DNA from: Chitinophagaceae bacterium
Lineage (GTDB): Bacteria > Bacteroidota > Bacteroidia > Chitinophagales > Chitinophagaceae
Direction of reading: 5' to 3'
NCBI GenBank assembly: GCA_019638625.1
Contig: JAHBTK010000002.1
Location: 558,001 to 622,000 of the forward strand
DNA length: 64,000 nucleotides
This document shows positions 53,530 to 62,609 of the stretch, piece after piece (position 1 is the first letter of the stretch; every line of letters starts with the position of its first letter). The notes below the pieces were generated by a model that was not told the DNA's origin, made no database searches, and was given only the letters and a program-made list of their open reading frames with translations. The translations under genes were made by a program, and so were the position numbers.

Positions 53530-54870
53530 TTATCTCAACACCATCTGCCTGTCCTTATCCAGGCGAAGCAGAATGAATATCATAGCGCTGAAAGTTACCA
53601 GTGACAATCCGCCGTAGCTTACAAACGGCAATGGTATACCAATTACAGGCGCCAGCCCGATGGTCATACAAAGGTTGATCGCAATATGAAAAAATAAAAC
53701 AGAGGCGACTCCATAGGCATAACACCGGCTGAAAACGCTTCGCTGTCGCTCGGCGATGGTCACGATGCGCATCAGCAACGACAAATAGAGCAGTATAAAT
53801 ATGACGCTCCCGACAAAACCAAATCCCTCCCCAATAGTGCAGAAAATAAAATCCGTTCTTTGCTCCGGCACGAAGGCATAACGCGTTTGAGTACCCTTCA
53901 GCAATCCTTTTCCCGTAAGTCCGCCACTGCCTATAGCTATTTTACTTTGCCTTACATTATAATTATCACCGGTTTTTTTGCTCACCGTATTTTTTTCAAT
54001 GTCTGCCCGTGCTGCTTCATCTTTGGGGATATATTCCTTTCCGATGGTATCATAAATACGTTTTACCTGGTAGGGTTTCAGAGCCTTATCAAAAATTAAG
54101 GGTACTGCAAAGAATTGAATGACCACACAAACAAGCCACACACCCATCACCATGTACAGCAATGAGCGATGACGCTTTATCTGGCGGCGCAGCAGGTAAA
54201 TCACCAATATCGCTATACCGGTGAGTATTCCCGCAAGTATAGTACGATCGATCAGTAAAGTGGCTACTACCAGCACTGCCAGGGAAAACCCGATCACCAA
54301 TACAAACCCGGGCAACCCTTCCCTGAACATGACGAGGAAGAAGGAGAAATACACCAGTGCCAGTCCGGTTTCCTTTTGCATAATAGCCAGTACAGCCGGG
54401 GTCAGCACCAGCACAGCGGCGATCATCTGCGACTTTGTATTGGAAAAATTTGTCTCGGCTCTTGAAATATATTTGGCGAGCGCCAGGTTGGTAAAGACAA
54501 TACACAACTGTATAGGCTGCAACTGGAAACTATTTCCAAACCGGATGATGGATTCGGTACCCTTGATATTGGAGTGAAACGGGAATACCAGCAGCAATAA
54601 AATGATCCCGAACACATACCACAGGTTAGCCGTAGCTGTAAAAAACTTACTATCCGTTAATATGATAGCGGTTCCAATAATAATGGAGGCTAAAAAAAAG
54701 AACGCCTGCTTGCTGTAGTCTGTTTTGAAGGAAAGAAATGACCTTGTTATATCATCGCCTTCACTATAGGTAGTAGCAAATATGCTTATAATACCTACCA
54801 GGCATAACAATATGTACAACCACAACAGGAGGCTGTCAATCCCTTTAGATGTTTCAGAATTTCTCCTCAT
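53530..54870 (-). CDS. rodA: Rod-shape-determining protein RodA (SEDS glycosyltransferase)
   Basis: A 446-residue polytopic membrane protein of the SEDS family (FtsW/RodA/SpoVE), with about ten helices. It polymerises lipid II into glycan strands during elongation. Conserved parts are the FQLQPIQLCIVFTNLALAKYI region, VLTPAVLAIMQKETGLALVYFSFF, GSGGLTGKGLLKGTQTRYAFVPEQRTDFIF (the central loop, residues about 310-340) and the C-terminal GIPLPFVSYGGLSLVTF. Its start overlaps the PBP2 gene by 17 bases, the usual PBP2-RodA pairing, so the two are translated together. RodA rather than FtsW is indicated by this context. It is the last gene of the mre/mrd operon. Confidence 0.93.
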   Translation of the reverse strand: MRRNSETSKGIDSLLLWLYILLCLVGIISIFATTYSEGDDITRSFLSFKTDYSKQAFFFLASIIIGTAIILTDSKFFTATANLWYVFGIILLLLVFPFHSNIKGTESIIRFGNSFQLQPIQLCIVFTNLALAKYISRAETNFSNTKSQMIAAVLVLTPAVLAIMQKETGLALVYFSFFLVMFREGLPGFVLVIGFSLAVLVVATLLIDRTILAGILTGIAILVIYLLRRQIKRHRSLLYMVMGVWLVCVVIQFFAVPLIFDKALKPYQVKRIYDTIGKEYIPKDEAARADIEKNTVSKKTGDNYNVRQSKIAIGSGGLTGKGLLKGTQTRYAFVPEQRTDFIFCTIGEGFGFVGSVIFILLYLSLLMRIVTIAERQRSVFSRCYAYGVASVLFFHIAINLCMTIGLAPVIGIPLPFVSYGGLSLVTFSAMIFILLRLDKDRQMVLR

Positions 54871-56977
54871 TTCTCCTCCTCAGGTATTTTTTTGTATCAG
54901 TTGTATAAGCAACCGCCAGTCCTTCAACGTTGGACTGCTGCGGTTTGTTTTTATCCGTGTTGGCGGTTATCGTTGCTTTGTTTTGTTTTACATCTTCCGT
55001 TTTAGCCCTGTATCCTTTTAGAAAGTTCCTTATATAGCTACTGTCTTTTCTCAGGTTGAACCAATAATAGGCCCTGGTGGAATCTGCTACAAATTGCTTT
55101 CTTTTCAGGTAGGAAGGCATCAGGTTTGCACCGGAAATGCGCTCCACATCTTTTTGCCTTTCTGTGCGTATAGAGTCCGTCAGGTATTTTTCTATTAAAA
55201 TGGAAGCGATGGGAGCCGCCCAGGTAGAACCAAAACCCGCGTTCTCCACCGCTACCGCAATCGCTATCCGGGGATTTTCCCTGGGTGCAAAACAAACAAA
55301 CATGGAGTTGTTGGGTAGTTTTATTCTCTTGCCGTCCAGCACGGTGTATTTTTCCGCAGTACCTGTTTTCGCGCAAATGGCTATACCGGGAATGCGAGCG
55401 CTCCGGGCGGTTCCGCTCTCCACCACATCCTGCATACCCGCATGGATGGCTTCATATGCTTCATTGGGAATATGGGTCAACGCCTCGTGTTTCTCCCGGA
55501 ACTTATTCAGGAGTGTATCCTTCAGCGTTTCATTTTCTATTTTCTCTACGAAATGAGGTATATAGTAGTACCCTTTGTTGGCGATCACGCACATGGCATT
55601 TGCCAGTTGTACCGGTGTTACCTGCATTTTATCCTGTCCTATACCCAGCGTCACGTTGGTGCAGGAGTTCCATTGGTTCCGGTAAACCTTGTTATACAAA
55701 GTGGTATCGGGTATATTGCCGGCCAGTTCATTAGGCAGGTCTATTCCCAGCTTCTCGCCCCAGCCAAAAGCGTTCATATACTCCTTCCAGCGATCATACC
55801 CTTTTTTAGTATTTTTATCTTTGTTGTTGTCCAGCATCAGCCGGTATATATGACAGAAATAGGAATTGCAGGAATTTGCCAGTGCCAGTCTTATATTGGA
55901 AGCATGCCCCGGGTTACTATGTTCGCAACGGATCACTTTGGAGCAACCGTAGTAGGCGCCTCCGCAACTCATGCCAAATGAGGGTGTGATAACACCCAGG
56001 TCCAGGGCTACCAACCCACCCACGGGCTTAAAGGTAGAGCCAGGCTCGTATAATCCCCGGGTTGCCCGGTTCATTAACGGAGCGGATACATCCAGTTGGA
56101 GCTTGGCGTAGTTCTTTTGACGCATAGTACCCGTAAGGTCATTAGGGTCTATTACCGGCCCGGAAACCATTGCGAGGATACCCCCGGTTTTGGGATCAAT
56201 AGCCACCACACTGCCTACCTTGTTCATCATAAGCTTTTCTGCCAACTGCTGCAGCTCTACATCCAGGTAAGTATGCAGGTTTCTGCCGGCAATGGCGGAG
56301 GTATCATACCTGCCATCTTCCCAGGCGCCCTGGATACGATTTTTATTGTCTCTTACAAGGTGTTGCACACCGCGCTGCCCCATCAGCACAGACTCATAGT
56401 ACTGCTCCATTCCCGAACGACCCACGAAGTCGCCCATCTGGTAAAAGTAATTACTCCTCCTGATTATGGAAGTATCCACTTCTCCGATATCACCCAGCAG
56501 GTGTGCGCCTGCTTTGTAAGGATAGGTCCTGATCGGGCGTTCAATCAGGTTGAACCCCGGAAAGCGCCAGATATTTTCTTCCAGCTTTGCCTGCATCTCC
56601 AGGGAGAGCAGTCCTTCAAAAACGGAAGAGCGGTATCTCCCGTTTTTTATAATAGCCGTTACTATCCTCGTTCTGAATTCAGCAGTGTCAATACTTAATA
56701 AGGAGCATAAATAACTGGTATCAATGCCTTTCACTTCGTAGGGAGTTACGGTAAGATCATATATGATCGTATTATTTAAGACCGGCTTTCCGTTCCGGTC
56801 GAAAATAATTCCCCTGTCCGGGTAAACCACTTTCTTGAAAACCGCGTTGTCCATCGCCTGCAGCTTGTATTCATCCGAGAAAACCTGTAATACAGACAAT
56901 CGTATCACTATTATCAGGAAAGTGATGCCGAATATAAATCTTAATACGTTTTGCCTCGATTGGTTAAATACAGACAT
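54854..56977 (-). CDS. mrdA: Penicillin-binding protein 2 (elongation transpeptidase)
   Basis: A 707-residue class B PBP that cross-links new peptidoglycan with RodA. One N-terminal membrane helix (about residues 13-32) is followed by the PBP dimerisation/pedestal domain (GIIFDRNGKPVLNNTIIYDLTV, IRTYPYKAGAHLLGDIGEV). The transpeptidase domain has the SxxK motif YEPGSTFKPVGGL with Ser314 and Lys317, SxN in LANSCNSYFCHIY (SCN), and KTGTAEKY. The pedestal insertion VGRSGMEQYYE is PBP2-like. The C-terminal extension of about 60 residues is polar and Lys/Asn-rich. It lies between mreD and rodA with small gaps, so all are one transcription unit. Confidence 0.94.
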   Translation of the reverse strand: MSVFNQSRQNVLRFIFGITFLIIVIRLSVLQVFSDEYKLQAMDNAVFKKVVYPDRGIIFDRNGKPVLNNTIIYDLTVTPYEVKGIDTSYLCSLLSIDTAEFRTRIVTAIIKNGRYRSSVFEGLLSLEMQAKLEENIWRFPGFNLIERPIRTYPYKAGAHLLGDIGEVDTSIIRRSNYFYQMGDFVGRSGMEQYYESVLMGQRGVQHLVRDNKNRIQGAWEDGRYDTSAIAGRNLHTYLDVELQQLAEKLMMNKVGSVVAIDPKTGGILAMVSGPVIDPNDLTGTMRQKNYAKLQLDVSAPLMNRATRGLYEPGSTFKPVGGLVALDLGVITPSFGMSCGGAYYGCSKVIRCEHSNPGHASNIRLALANSCNSYFCHIYRLMLDNNKDKNTKKGYDRWKEYMNAFGWGEKLGIDLPNELAGNIPDTTLYNKVYRNQWNSCTNVTLGIGQDKMQVTPVQLANAMCVIANKGYYYIPHFVEKIENETLKDTLLNKFREKHEALTHIPNEAYEAIHAGMQDVVESGTARSARIPGIAICAKTGTAEKYTVLDGKRIKLPNNSMFVCFAPRENPRIAIAVAVENAGFGSTWAAPIASILIEKYLTDSIRTERQKDVERISGANLMPSYLKRKQFVADSTRAYYWFNLRKDSSYIRNFLKGYRAKTEDVKQNKATITANTDKNKPQQSNVEGLAVAYTTDTKKYLRRRNEEKF

Positions 56978-56986
56978 AGGCTGGGT

Positions 56987-57517
56987 CTATATGTTTGTCT
57001 TGAATTTTTGCTTCCGGAAGAAAAGTCCTTCGGTAATCATTATCAGTAAAAAGCTAACGCCTGTGGTAGCTATGATCTTGCCCACCAGGTACAGGAAATT
57101 TCTCAACTGCAGCCATTCCAGGAAAACCAGCCAGAAATTGTGCGCCAGCGATAATACAAATACATATACCATATACTGCGACCAGCCCATGCTGGAGGGC
57201 GCCGGTGAAGTATAGTTATACCCCGAATCTTCCTTGGAGATCAGGATATTGATCACAAAGGGACGGATATAGGCTACCAGGCAACAGGCCGCAGCATGCA
57301 ATCCCGGTGTTTTGGTAAAATAATCCAGGCTTAGCCCAAAGATAAAGCCTATAAAGGTAAGTGCCGGTCTGGACACTTTAAAAGGCAACCAGAGAATAAA
57401 CAAAAAATACAGGTAGGGCGTTACAAACTGGTGCAGCGGGGGTATTTTATTGAGTATAAATACCTGCACCAGGATAAAGCTGATGAAACGAAATATATTT
57501 TTAGGCAGTTCCCCCAT
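56987..57517 (-). CDS. mreD: Rod-shape-determining protein MreD
   Basis: A 176-residue membrane protein with five to six helices. MreD is poorly conserved in sequence; the call rests on length, hydrophobic profile (FISFILVQVFILNKI, TPYLYFLFILWLPF, FIGFIFGLSLDYFTKTPGLHAAACCLVAYIRPF, then a C-terminal pair of helices) and its place between mreC and mrdA. The GLSLDYF and GLHAA part matches the typical MreD central motif. It links MreC and the PBP2-RodA pair in the elongasome. Gaps to its neighbours are 8 and 9 bases. Confidence 0.88.
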   Translation of the reverse strand: MGELPKNIFRFISFILVQVFILNKIPPLHQFVTPYLYFLFILWLPFKVSRPALTFIGFIFGLSLDYFTKTPGLHAAACCLVAYIRPFVINILISKEDSGYNYTSPAPSSMGWSQYMVYVFVLSLAHNFWLVFLEWLQLRNFLYLVGKIIATTGVSFLLIMITEGLFFRKQKFKTNI

Positions 57518-57525
57518 ATTACAGC

Positions 57526-58368
57526 TTATTTGTTAGTGGCTTTTTCAAGCGCATCCTGTTCCTGTTTATGCAGGTTTTTTACCACATACACATACTGCAC
57601 ATTAAAAAAGTTGGTCAATGGCTTCAGTTTCAAAACATAAAAATTACTACCCGGCTGCTCAGCTATCTCATTAACAACGCCCACAGGATACCCCGGCGGA
57701 AAAGTGGAATACAGGCTGGTAACTACCGTATCGCCTTTTTGAACGATCACACTTTTGGGTATGTTTTTAAACGTAATTTCCTGCGGATTGTTCCCCTCCC
57801 ATTCAACACTGCCTGTTTCGCCCGTTTTCTTCAAACTCGCACTCACCCTGCTCTGGGAATGCAGCAGGCTCATAATAGTCGCCATATTTTTACTCACATT
57901 CACCACGGTTCCCACTATTCCGGTGGGACTGATGACCGACATATCCTTTTCTATGCCCTGCGCATAACCCCGGTTGATAGTAACATAATTGTTTTGAGAC
58001 GTTACAGAGTTATTGATAACTTTTGCTGAATAATACTGGTATTTCCGATGCTGCTCAACAGAATCTATCCTGATAGTATCCGTAACCGCAAGGAAAGTTG
58101 TATCAGGAATGTCAAAATTCTGTTTCAACAGGTTTTTGAGCCGGGTGTTTTCTTCCATTAGTTCCGTATTCGTTTTCTTCAGGCTGAAATAGCTTTCCAC
58201 GTTGTTGTATCTTTCGTTGATGAAGCCGGTAATTTCCCCGCCAACCCCCATAAATACCGCCTCGTGATACCTGTTGTAGTGGAAAAGAATATAGCAGGCA
58301 ATGACCTGCAACGTTAGGAAGAAGATTAAATTAAAGTATTGCCTGATTTTTAAGAAAACATTACGCAC
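57526..58368 (-). CDS. mreC: Rod-shape-determining protein MreC
   Basis: A 280-residue bitopic protein. An N-terminal membrane helix (LIFFLTLQVIACYILFHY) leads to a coiled coil (about residues 50-92, NVESYFSLKKTNTELMEEN). The periplasmic beta-domain follows, with AKVINNSVTSQNNYVTINRG, GIEKDMSVISPTGIVGTVV, 'MATIMSLLHSQSRVSASL', and QKGDTVVTSLYSTFPPGYPVG near the end, all hallmarks of MreC. It forms filaments that organise PBP2 and RodA. It ends 8 bases before mreD and begins 70 bases after mreB, a slightly larger gap than elsewhere in the operon. Confidence 0.94.
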   Translation of the reverse strand: MRNVFLKIRQYFNLIFFLTLQVIACYILFHYNRYHEAVFMGVGGEITGFINERYNNVESYFSLKKTNTELMEENTRLKNLLKQNFDIPDTTFLAVTDTIRIDSVEQHRKYQYYSAKVINNSVTSQNNYVTINRGYAQGIEKDMSVISPTGIVGTVVNVSKNMATIMSLLHSQSRVSASLKKTGETGSVEWEGNNPQEITFKNIPKSVIVQKGDTVVTSLYSTFPPGYPVGVVNEIAEQPGSNFYVLKLKPLTNFFNVQYVYVVKNLHKQEQDALEKATNK

Positions 58369-58438
58369 TTGGGTATTTTTTTGCTAATTCTACGCCTTAT
58401 CAACAGTTTTCACAGGTTGAACTGCAGAATCAGGAATG

Positions 58439-59464
58439 CTATTTCATTACGAAAGGATAGCGCTGATAATTCTTAAGCGCAATCCCGGTGCCTCTTACCA
58501 CGCTCTTCAAAGGGTCGTCGGCAATATGTACAGGCAATTTTATTTTTTGACTAAGCCTTTTATCCAAACCTCTTAATAGTGCTCCGCCGCCGGTTATGTA
58601 AATACCTCTTCTGTAAATATCTGCGGCCAATTCCGGTGGAGTGGTTTCCAGAGCTTTCAATATAGCTTCCTCAATTTTGAAAATACTTTTATCAAGCGCT
58701 TCTGCTACTTCCTGGTAGCTCACCATGATCTGCTTGGGAATACCCGTTACCAGGTCGCGTCCGTTTACAGGCAGGTCATCCGGCGGCGCATCCAGATCCT
58801 TCATAGCCGCGCCAATCTGTATTTTTATCTGCTCAGCCGTTCTTTCACCTATCAAAAGGCTGTGATACCGCCGCAATGCTTCCATAATATCAGCGGTAAA
58901 TTCGTCGCCGGCTATCCGTATGGACTGGTCGCATACTATACCCGCCAGGGCTATCACGGTAATACCGGTGGTTCCGCCGCCAATATCCACGATCATATTT
59001 CCCACAGGCTCTTCCACATCAATACCTATACCCAGGGCCGCCGCCATCGGCTCGTGCAAAAGATACACTTCCTTTGCCCCTGCCTGCTCCGAACTGTCGC
59101 GAACAGCACGTTTCTCCACTTCGGTAATACTGGAGGGAATGCAGATCATCATCCGCCAACTCGGGGGAAACAACGGTTTTTTAGGATAAATCATCTTGAT
59201 CAACTCGCGGATCATCAGCTCCGCGGCATTAAAATCGGCAATCACACCGTCTTTTAATGGTCTTATGGTACGAATGCTCTCATGGGTCTTTTCATGCATC
59301 ATCAATGCCTTTTTTCCCACGGCAAGCACATTTTTGGGATTATTTCTGTCTAAAGCTATAATCGACGGCTCATTTACAACTATCTCTTCATTATGAATTA
59401 TCAGCGTATTAGCTGTGCCTAAATCTATAGCTATCTCCTGTGTAAACCAACTAAATAGACCCAT
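58439..59464 (-). CDS. mreB: Rod-shape-determining protein MreB (bacterial actin)
   Basis: A 341-residue actin homologue. It carries the N-terminal amphipathic MGLFSWFTQEIAIDLGTANT, where the DLGTANT phosphate-1 loop is preceded by the membrane-binding helix. The phosphate-2 motif is IVDIGGGTTGITVIALAG, and the adenosine region is YITGGGALLRGLDKRLSQ near residues 290-307. MreB filaments guide the wall-synthesis machinery around the cell. It is the first gene of the cell-shape operon. A good promoter lies just upstream (59502-59531), with a leader of about 30 nt. The presence of the complete mre set indicates a rod-shaped cell. Confidence 0.96.
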   Translation of the reverse strand: MGLFSWFTQEIAIDLGTANTLIIHNEEIVVNEPSIIALDRNNPKNVLAVGKKALMMHEKTHESIRTIRPLKDGVIADFNAAELMIRELIKMIYPKKPLFPPSWRMMICIPSSITEVEKRAVRDSSEQAGAKEVYLLHEPMAAALGIGIDVEEPVGNMIVDIGGGTTGITVIALAGIVCDQSIRIAGDEFTADIMEALRRYHSLLIGERTAEQIKIQIGAAMKDLDAPPDDLPVNGRDLVTGIPKQIMVSYQEVAEALDKSIFKIEEAILKALETTPPELAADIYRRGIYITGGGALLRGLDKRLSQKIKLPVHIADDPLKSVVRGTGIALKNYQRYPFVMK

Positions 59465-59501
59465 AATTGATATTGGAATGTTGTTCTGTGAAAAAATTTT
59501 T

Positions 59502-59531
59502 CAAAGTTGTTGTAAATAATTTGAAATACAA
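59502..59531 (-). promoter_or_regulatory. Promoter of the mreBCD-mrdA-rodA operon
   Basis: On the minus strand TTG, 19 nt, CAACTTTG: the -33 core is complete and the -7 box has seven of eight matches to TAnnTTTG. The expected transcript start is about 30 bases before the mreB ATG. Confidence 0.6.
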
Positions 59532-59634
59532 CGACAAAACCTTGATTTTTATTGACTTTGGGAGAAATAATTTTTTTTTATATAATCTTCCGGAAGCCTC
59601 TTTGCCGGTATCCGTCCAAAAGCCCCGATACATA

Positions 59635-60918
59635 TTAATAAAATTCATATCCTATGTCCTTCCGGAAGTATATCCCTTCAAAATCAATGATCTCCAGGTT
59701 CGCCCTGGATTTATAGGCCGCCTCTTCTATTGAGTCGTCAAAAGAGGTGATGGTGAGCACCCTGCCGCCATTAGTCACTACCGCTCCTTCTTCATTGCGT
59801 CCGGTGCCGGCATGAAATACCAATGTCTCTTCGGCATCTATCAAATCGAGCCCCTCGATTATCTTGTCTTTTTCGTATTCTCCCGGGTAACCACCGCTCA
59901 CGGCCACAATAGTTACCGCCGCCCGGCTGTCTGCCTCTATACGAACGGTATCAAGCTTTTGCGCTTCCACCGCATTAAACAGCTCCACAATATCATTTTT
60001 CATTCTTGGGATCACTACTTCCGTTTCAGGGTCGCCCATCCTGCAATTATATTCAATCACGTATGGCTCGTCGCCTACTTTAATTAAACCGATAAAAATA
60101 AACCCCCTGTAGTTGATCTTCTCCTTCTGCAGGCCGGCCACTGTAGGTTTTACCACCCTGTCCGTCACTTTTTTCATAAAGTTTTCATCTGCAAAAGGCA
60201 CAGGACTCACAGCGCCCATACCGCCCGTATTCAACCCCTTATCTCCCTCGCCAATCCGTTTATAATCCTTTGCTTCGGGCAATACAACATAGTTCTTTCC
60301 ATCGGTCAGTACAAATACGCTCATTTCTATCCCGGTAAGAAACTCTTCTATCACCACTTTTTTACCTGCATCACCAAACTTCGCCTGCTGGGTCATCAGT
60401 TCAAACTCCGCCACAGCCTCTACGTGATTCTGGCAAATAATCACTCCTTTTCCCGCAGCCAACCCGTCCGCCTTTATTACGATCGGTGTGGCATGCTGCT
60501 GAATATAAGCAACTCCTTCTTCATAGTTCCCGCTGTTAAACTCCCTGTACACCGCCGTTGGAATATTGTGACGCATCATAAACTCTTTTGCAAAAGCTTT
60601 ACTTCCTTCCAGTTGAGCGCCCTGTTTAGACGGGCCAATTACAGCGATATGTTTAAGACGGCTATCTGCTTTAAAAAAATCGTAAATACCTTTTACCAGC
60701 GGCTCTTCGGGACCAACCACCACCATTGAAATATTGTTATCGAGGCAGAATTTTTTGTGCCCTTCAAAATCCGAAACCTTTATATCCACGTTGGTACCGC
60801 AGCTTTCCGTACCGGCATTACCCGGCGCTATATACAACTCCGAGCACAACTTACTTTGCCTGATCTTCCATGCCAACGCGTGTTCTCTTCCGCCGGAACC
60901 TAATAATAAAATATTCAT
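59635..60918 (-). CDS. purD: Phosphoribosylamine--glycine ligase (GARS)
   Basis: A 427-residue ATP-grasp enzyme of purine synthesis, making glycinamide ribonucleotide from phosphoribosylamine and glycine. The N-terminal LLLGSGGREHALAWKI is diagnostic, followed by YIAPGNAGTESCG and VVVGPEEPLVKGIYDFF. The ATP-grasp part has IVIKADGLAAGKGVIIC, EEFLTGIEMSVFVLTDG, GLNTGGMGAVSPVPF and EYNCRMGDPETEVVIPRM. The start is placed at the ATG of MNILLLGSGG; an in-frame TTG two codons upstream is unlikely. The gene is single-domain, not fused to purM or purN. A strong promoter lies upstream. It precedes mreB but is separated from it by 170 bases and mreB's own promoter. Confidence 0.95.
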   Translation of the reverse strand: MNILLLGSGGREHALAWKIRQSKLCSELYIAPGNAGTESCGTNVDIKVSDFEGHKKFCLDNNISMVVVGPEEPLVKGIYDFFKADSRLKHIAVIGPSKQGAQLEGSKAFAKEFMMRHNIPTAVYREFNSGNYEEGVAYIQQHATPIVIKADGLAAGKGVIICQNHVEAVAEFELMTQQAKFGDAGKKVVIEEFLTGIEMSVFVLTDGKNYVVLPEAKDYKRIGEGDKGLNTGGMGAVSPVPFADENFMKKVTDRVVKPTVAGLQKEKINYRGFIFIGLIKVGDEPYVIEYNCRMGDPETEVVIPRMKNDIVELFNAVEAQKLDTVRIEADSRAAVTIVAVSGGYPGEYEKDKIIEGLDLIDAEETLVFHAGTGRNEEGAVVTNGGRVLTITSFDDSIEEAAYKSRANLEIIDFEGIYFRKDIGYEFY

Positions 60919-60948
60919 ATACAAAAATCAATACTTGGAAATGAGTTG

Positions 60949-60980
60949 CAAAAGTAGAACGATCTGCGTTTAAATGTCAA
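60949..60980 (-). promoter_or_regulatory. Promoter of purD
   Basis: Minus strand TTG, 21 nt, TACTTTTG: a full match to the -7 consensus and a -33 TTG at acceptable spacing. It is one of the best promoters in the window and lies about 31 bases before the purD ATG. Confidence 0.65.
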
Positions 60981-61070
60981 TTTATTTGCTAACAAAGCCG
61001 TTAAAAAAAATGTCGTTAAAAATATTGTACTATATTGAGGTACGTCAGGTATTCTAAACAATATTGAACG

Positions 61071-62591
61071 ATGGATTCATCTGCATCTGCCAGGCACCCA
61101 AAAGGGCTTTACATCCTGTTTGCAACCGAAATGTGGGAGCGCTTTTCTTTTTACGGAATGAAAGCGCTCCTGATCTTTTATCTCACCAAGTATCATCTGT
61201 TTTCAGACTCTGCCGGCAACCTGCTCGTAGGCAGCTATGCCGCGCTGGTATATGCCATGCCCGTGCTGGGCGGATACCTGGCAGATAAATACCTGGGATT
61301 CAGAAAAGCGGTAACCTTCGGCGCCGTACTGCTGGTATTGGGTCATCTGGGAATGGCTTATGAAGGTCATCCCGCGTCCGGGGCAGAGGGTATTATTCAA
61401 AGAGATGAAGCCGCCTTGCAGGTTTTTTATTTCTCGCTGTCGCTGATCGTAATGGGCGTGGGCTTTTTAAAAGCCAATATATCTTCTATCGTGGGCGAAC
61501 TATACGACAAACAAGACCCCCGTAAGGATTCCGCGTTTTCCATTTTTTATATGGGCATCAACCTCGGCTCTTTCCTGGCAACCATTATTTGCGTATGGCT
61601 GGGCGAAACCTACGGCTGGGGGTATGGCTTTGGCGCCGCAGGTATCGGTATGCTGCTGGGGTTAATTGTTTTTACTGCCGGCAAAAAATACCTGATGGGC
61701 AGGGGCGAGCCGCCGGAGCCTGAAAAATTGCGCAAACGGGTATTGGGCATTTTTACTACAGAAACGTTTATTTATACCGTGAGCGTACTGGGCACTTTTG
61801 TTGTATGGCAAATGATCCAGCGCCACAGTGTGGTGGAAGCGCTGTTGCTGATATCAGGCATTTTATCGCTGATATATATTGTGTGGTATGCGCTTACCAA
61901 GCTGGATGCGGTATCCCGCGACCGCTTGTTCGCTTTAACCATCCTCATCCTGTTTTCCGTGGTATTCTGGTCATTGTTTGAACAGGCATACACATCCCTC
62001 AACTTGTATGCCGACAGGGTGATTGACCGTAATGTGCTGGGTATAGAATTCAAAGCCGGGCAGGTATTGAGTTTGAACTCTCTATTTATCATCAGCTTTG
62101 CCCCGGTATTTGCCTGGTTGTGGATAAAGCTTACCAAAATGAATGCCAATCCGAATACCGCCGTAAAATTCGCCATCGCTCTTTTGCTGGCAGGGCTGGG
62201 CTTCGGTATGCTGGTATGGGGTGACGCTGTTTCCGGAGATGGAAAAGTGGCTATTATCTTCCTGGTGTTTACATACCTCCTGCACACTTTCGGGGAGCTT
62301 TGCCTGTCTCCGGTCGGACTGTCCAGCGTTACCAAATTATCGCCTGCAAAGATCGTCGGTTTTATGATGGGCGTGTGGTTCCTGGCAACTGCCGGTTCCG
62401 AATATATTGCATCATTGCTCGCCAATATTGCCAGTATTGATCTTTCAGAAGAAAATGTGGGAGACCTGTCTCATGCAAAATCGGCTTATGCGTATTTATT
62501 CAAAGTAATGTTTTACACCGGCATTCTATCCGGTGTACTTTTATTAATATTATCACCCCGGATCAAAAAAATGATGCACGGCGTAAAATAA
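61071..62591 (+). CDS. POT/PTR2-family proton-coupled oligopeptide transporter, first copy
   Basis: A 506-residue major-facilitator protein of the POT family that imports di- and tripeptides with protons. Helix 1 shows the ExxERFxYYG-type motif as EMWERFSFYGM (residues 20-30), needed for proton coupling. YLADKYLGFRKAV and FLKANISSIVGELYDKQD follow in helices 2-4, where Lys in GFLKAN is part of the POT binding site. The second PTR2 signature FYMGINLGSFLATIICVW is clear, and FGELCLSPVGLSSVTKLSP lies in helix 10. About 13-14 helices are expected. A second POT gene begins 18 bases downstream, so the two are co-transcribed. Confidence 0.94.
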   Translation: MDSSASARHPKGLYILFATEMWERFSFYGMKALLIFYLTKYHLFSDSAGNLLVGSYAALVYAMPVLGGYLADKYLGFRKAVTFGAVLLVLGHLGMAYEGHPASGAEGIIQRDEAALQVFYFSLSLIVMGVGFLKANISSIVGELYDKQDPRKDSAFSIFYMGINLGSFLATIICVWLGETYGWGYGFGAAGIGMLLGLIVFTAGKKYLMGRGEPPEPEKLRKRVLGIFTTETFIYTVSVLGTFVVWQMIQRHSVVEALLLISGILSLIYIVWYALTKLDAVSRDRLFALTILILFSVVFWSLFEQAYTSLNLYADRVIDRNVLGIEFKAGQVLSLNSLFIISFAPVFAWLWIKLTKMNANPNTAVKFAIALLLAGLGFGMLVWGDAVSGDGKVAIIFLVFTYLLHTFGELCLSPVGLSSVTKLSPAKIVGFMMGVWFLATAGSEYIASLLANIASIDLSEENVGDLSHAKSAYAYLFKVMFYTGILSGVLLLILSPRIKKMMHGVK

Positions 62592-62609
62592 CTCTTAAAC
62601 CTGTTGAAT

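Noticed and set aside
53187..53576. A 129-codon plus-strand frame in the murF-alr/rodA gap
   Set aside because: It crosses several palindromes and runs into the opposing rodA gene; the composition is not protein-like.
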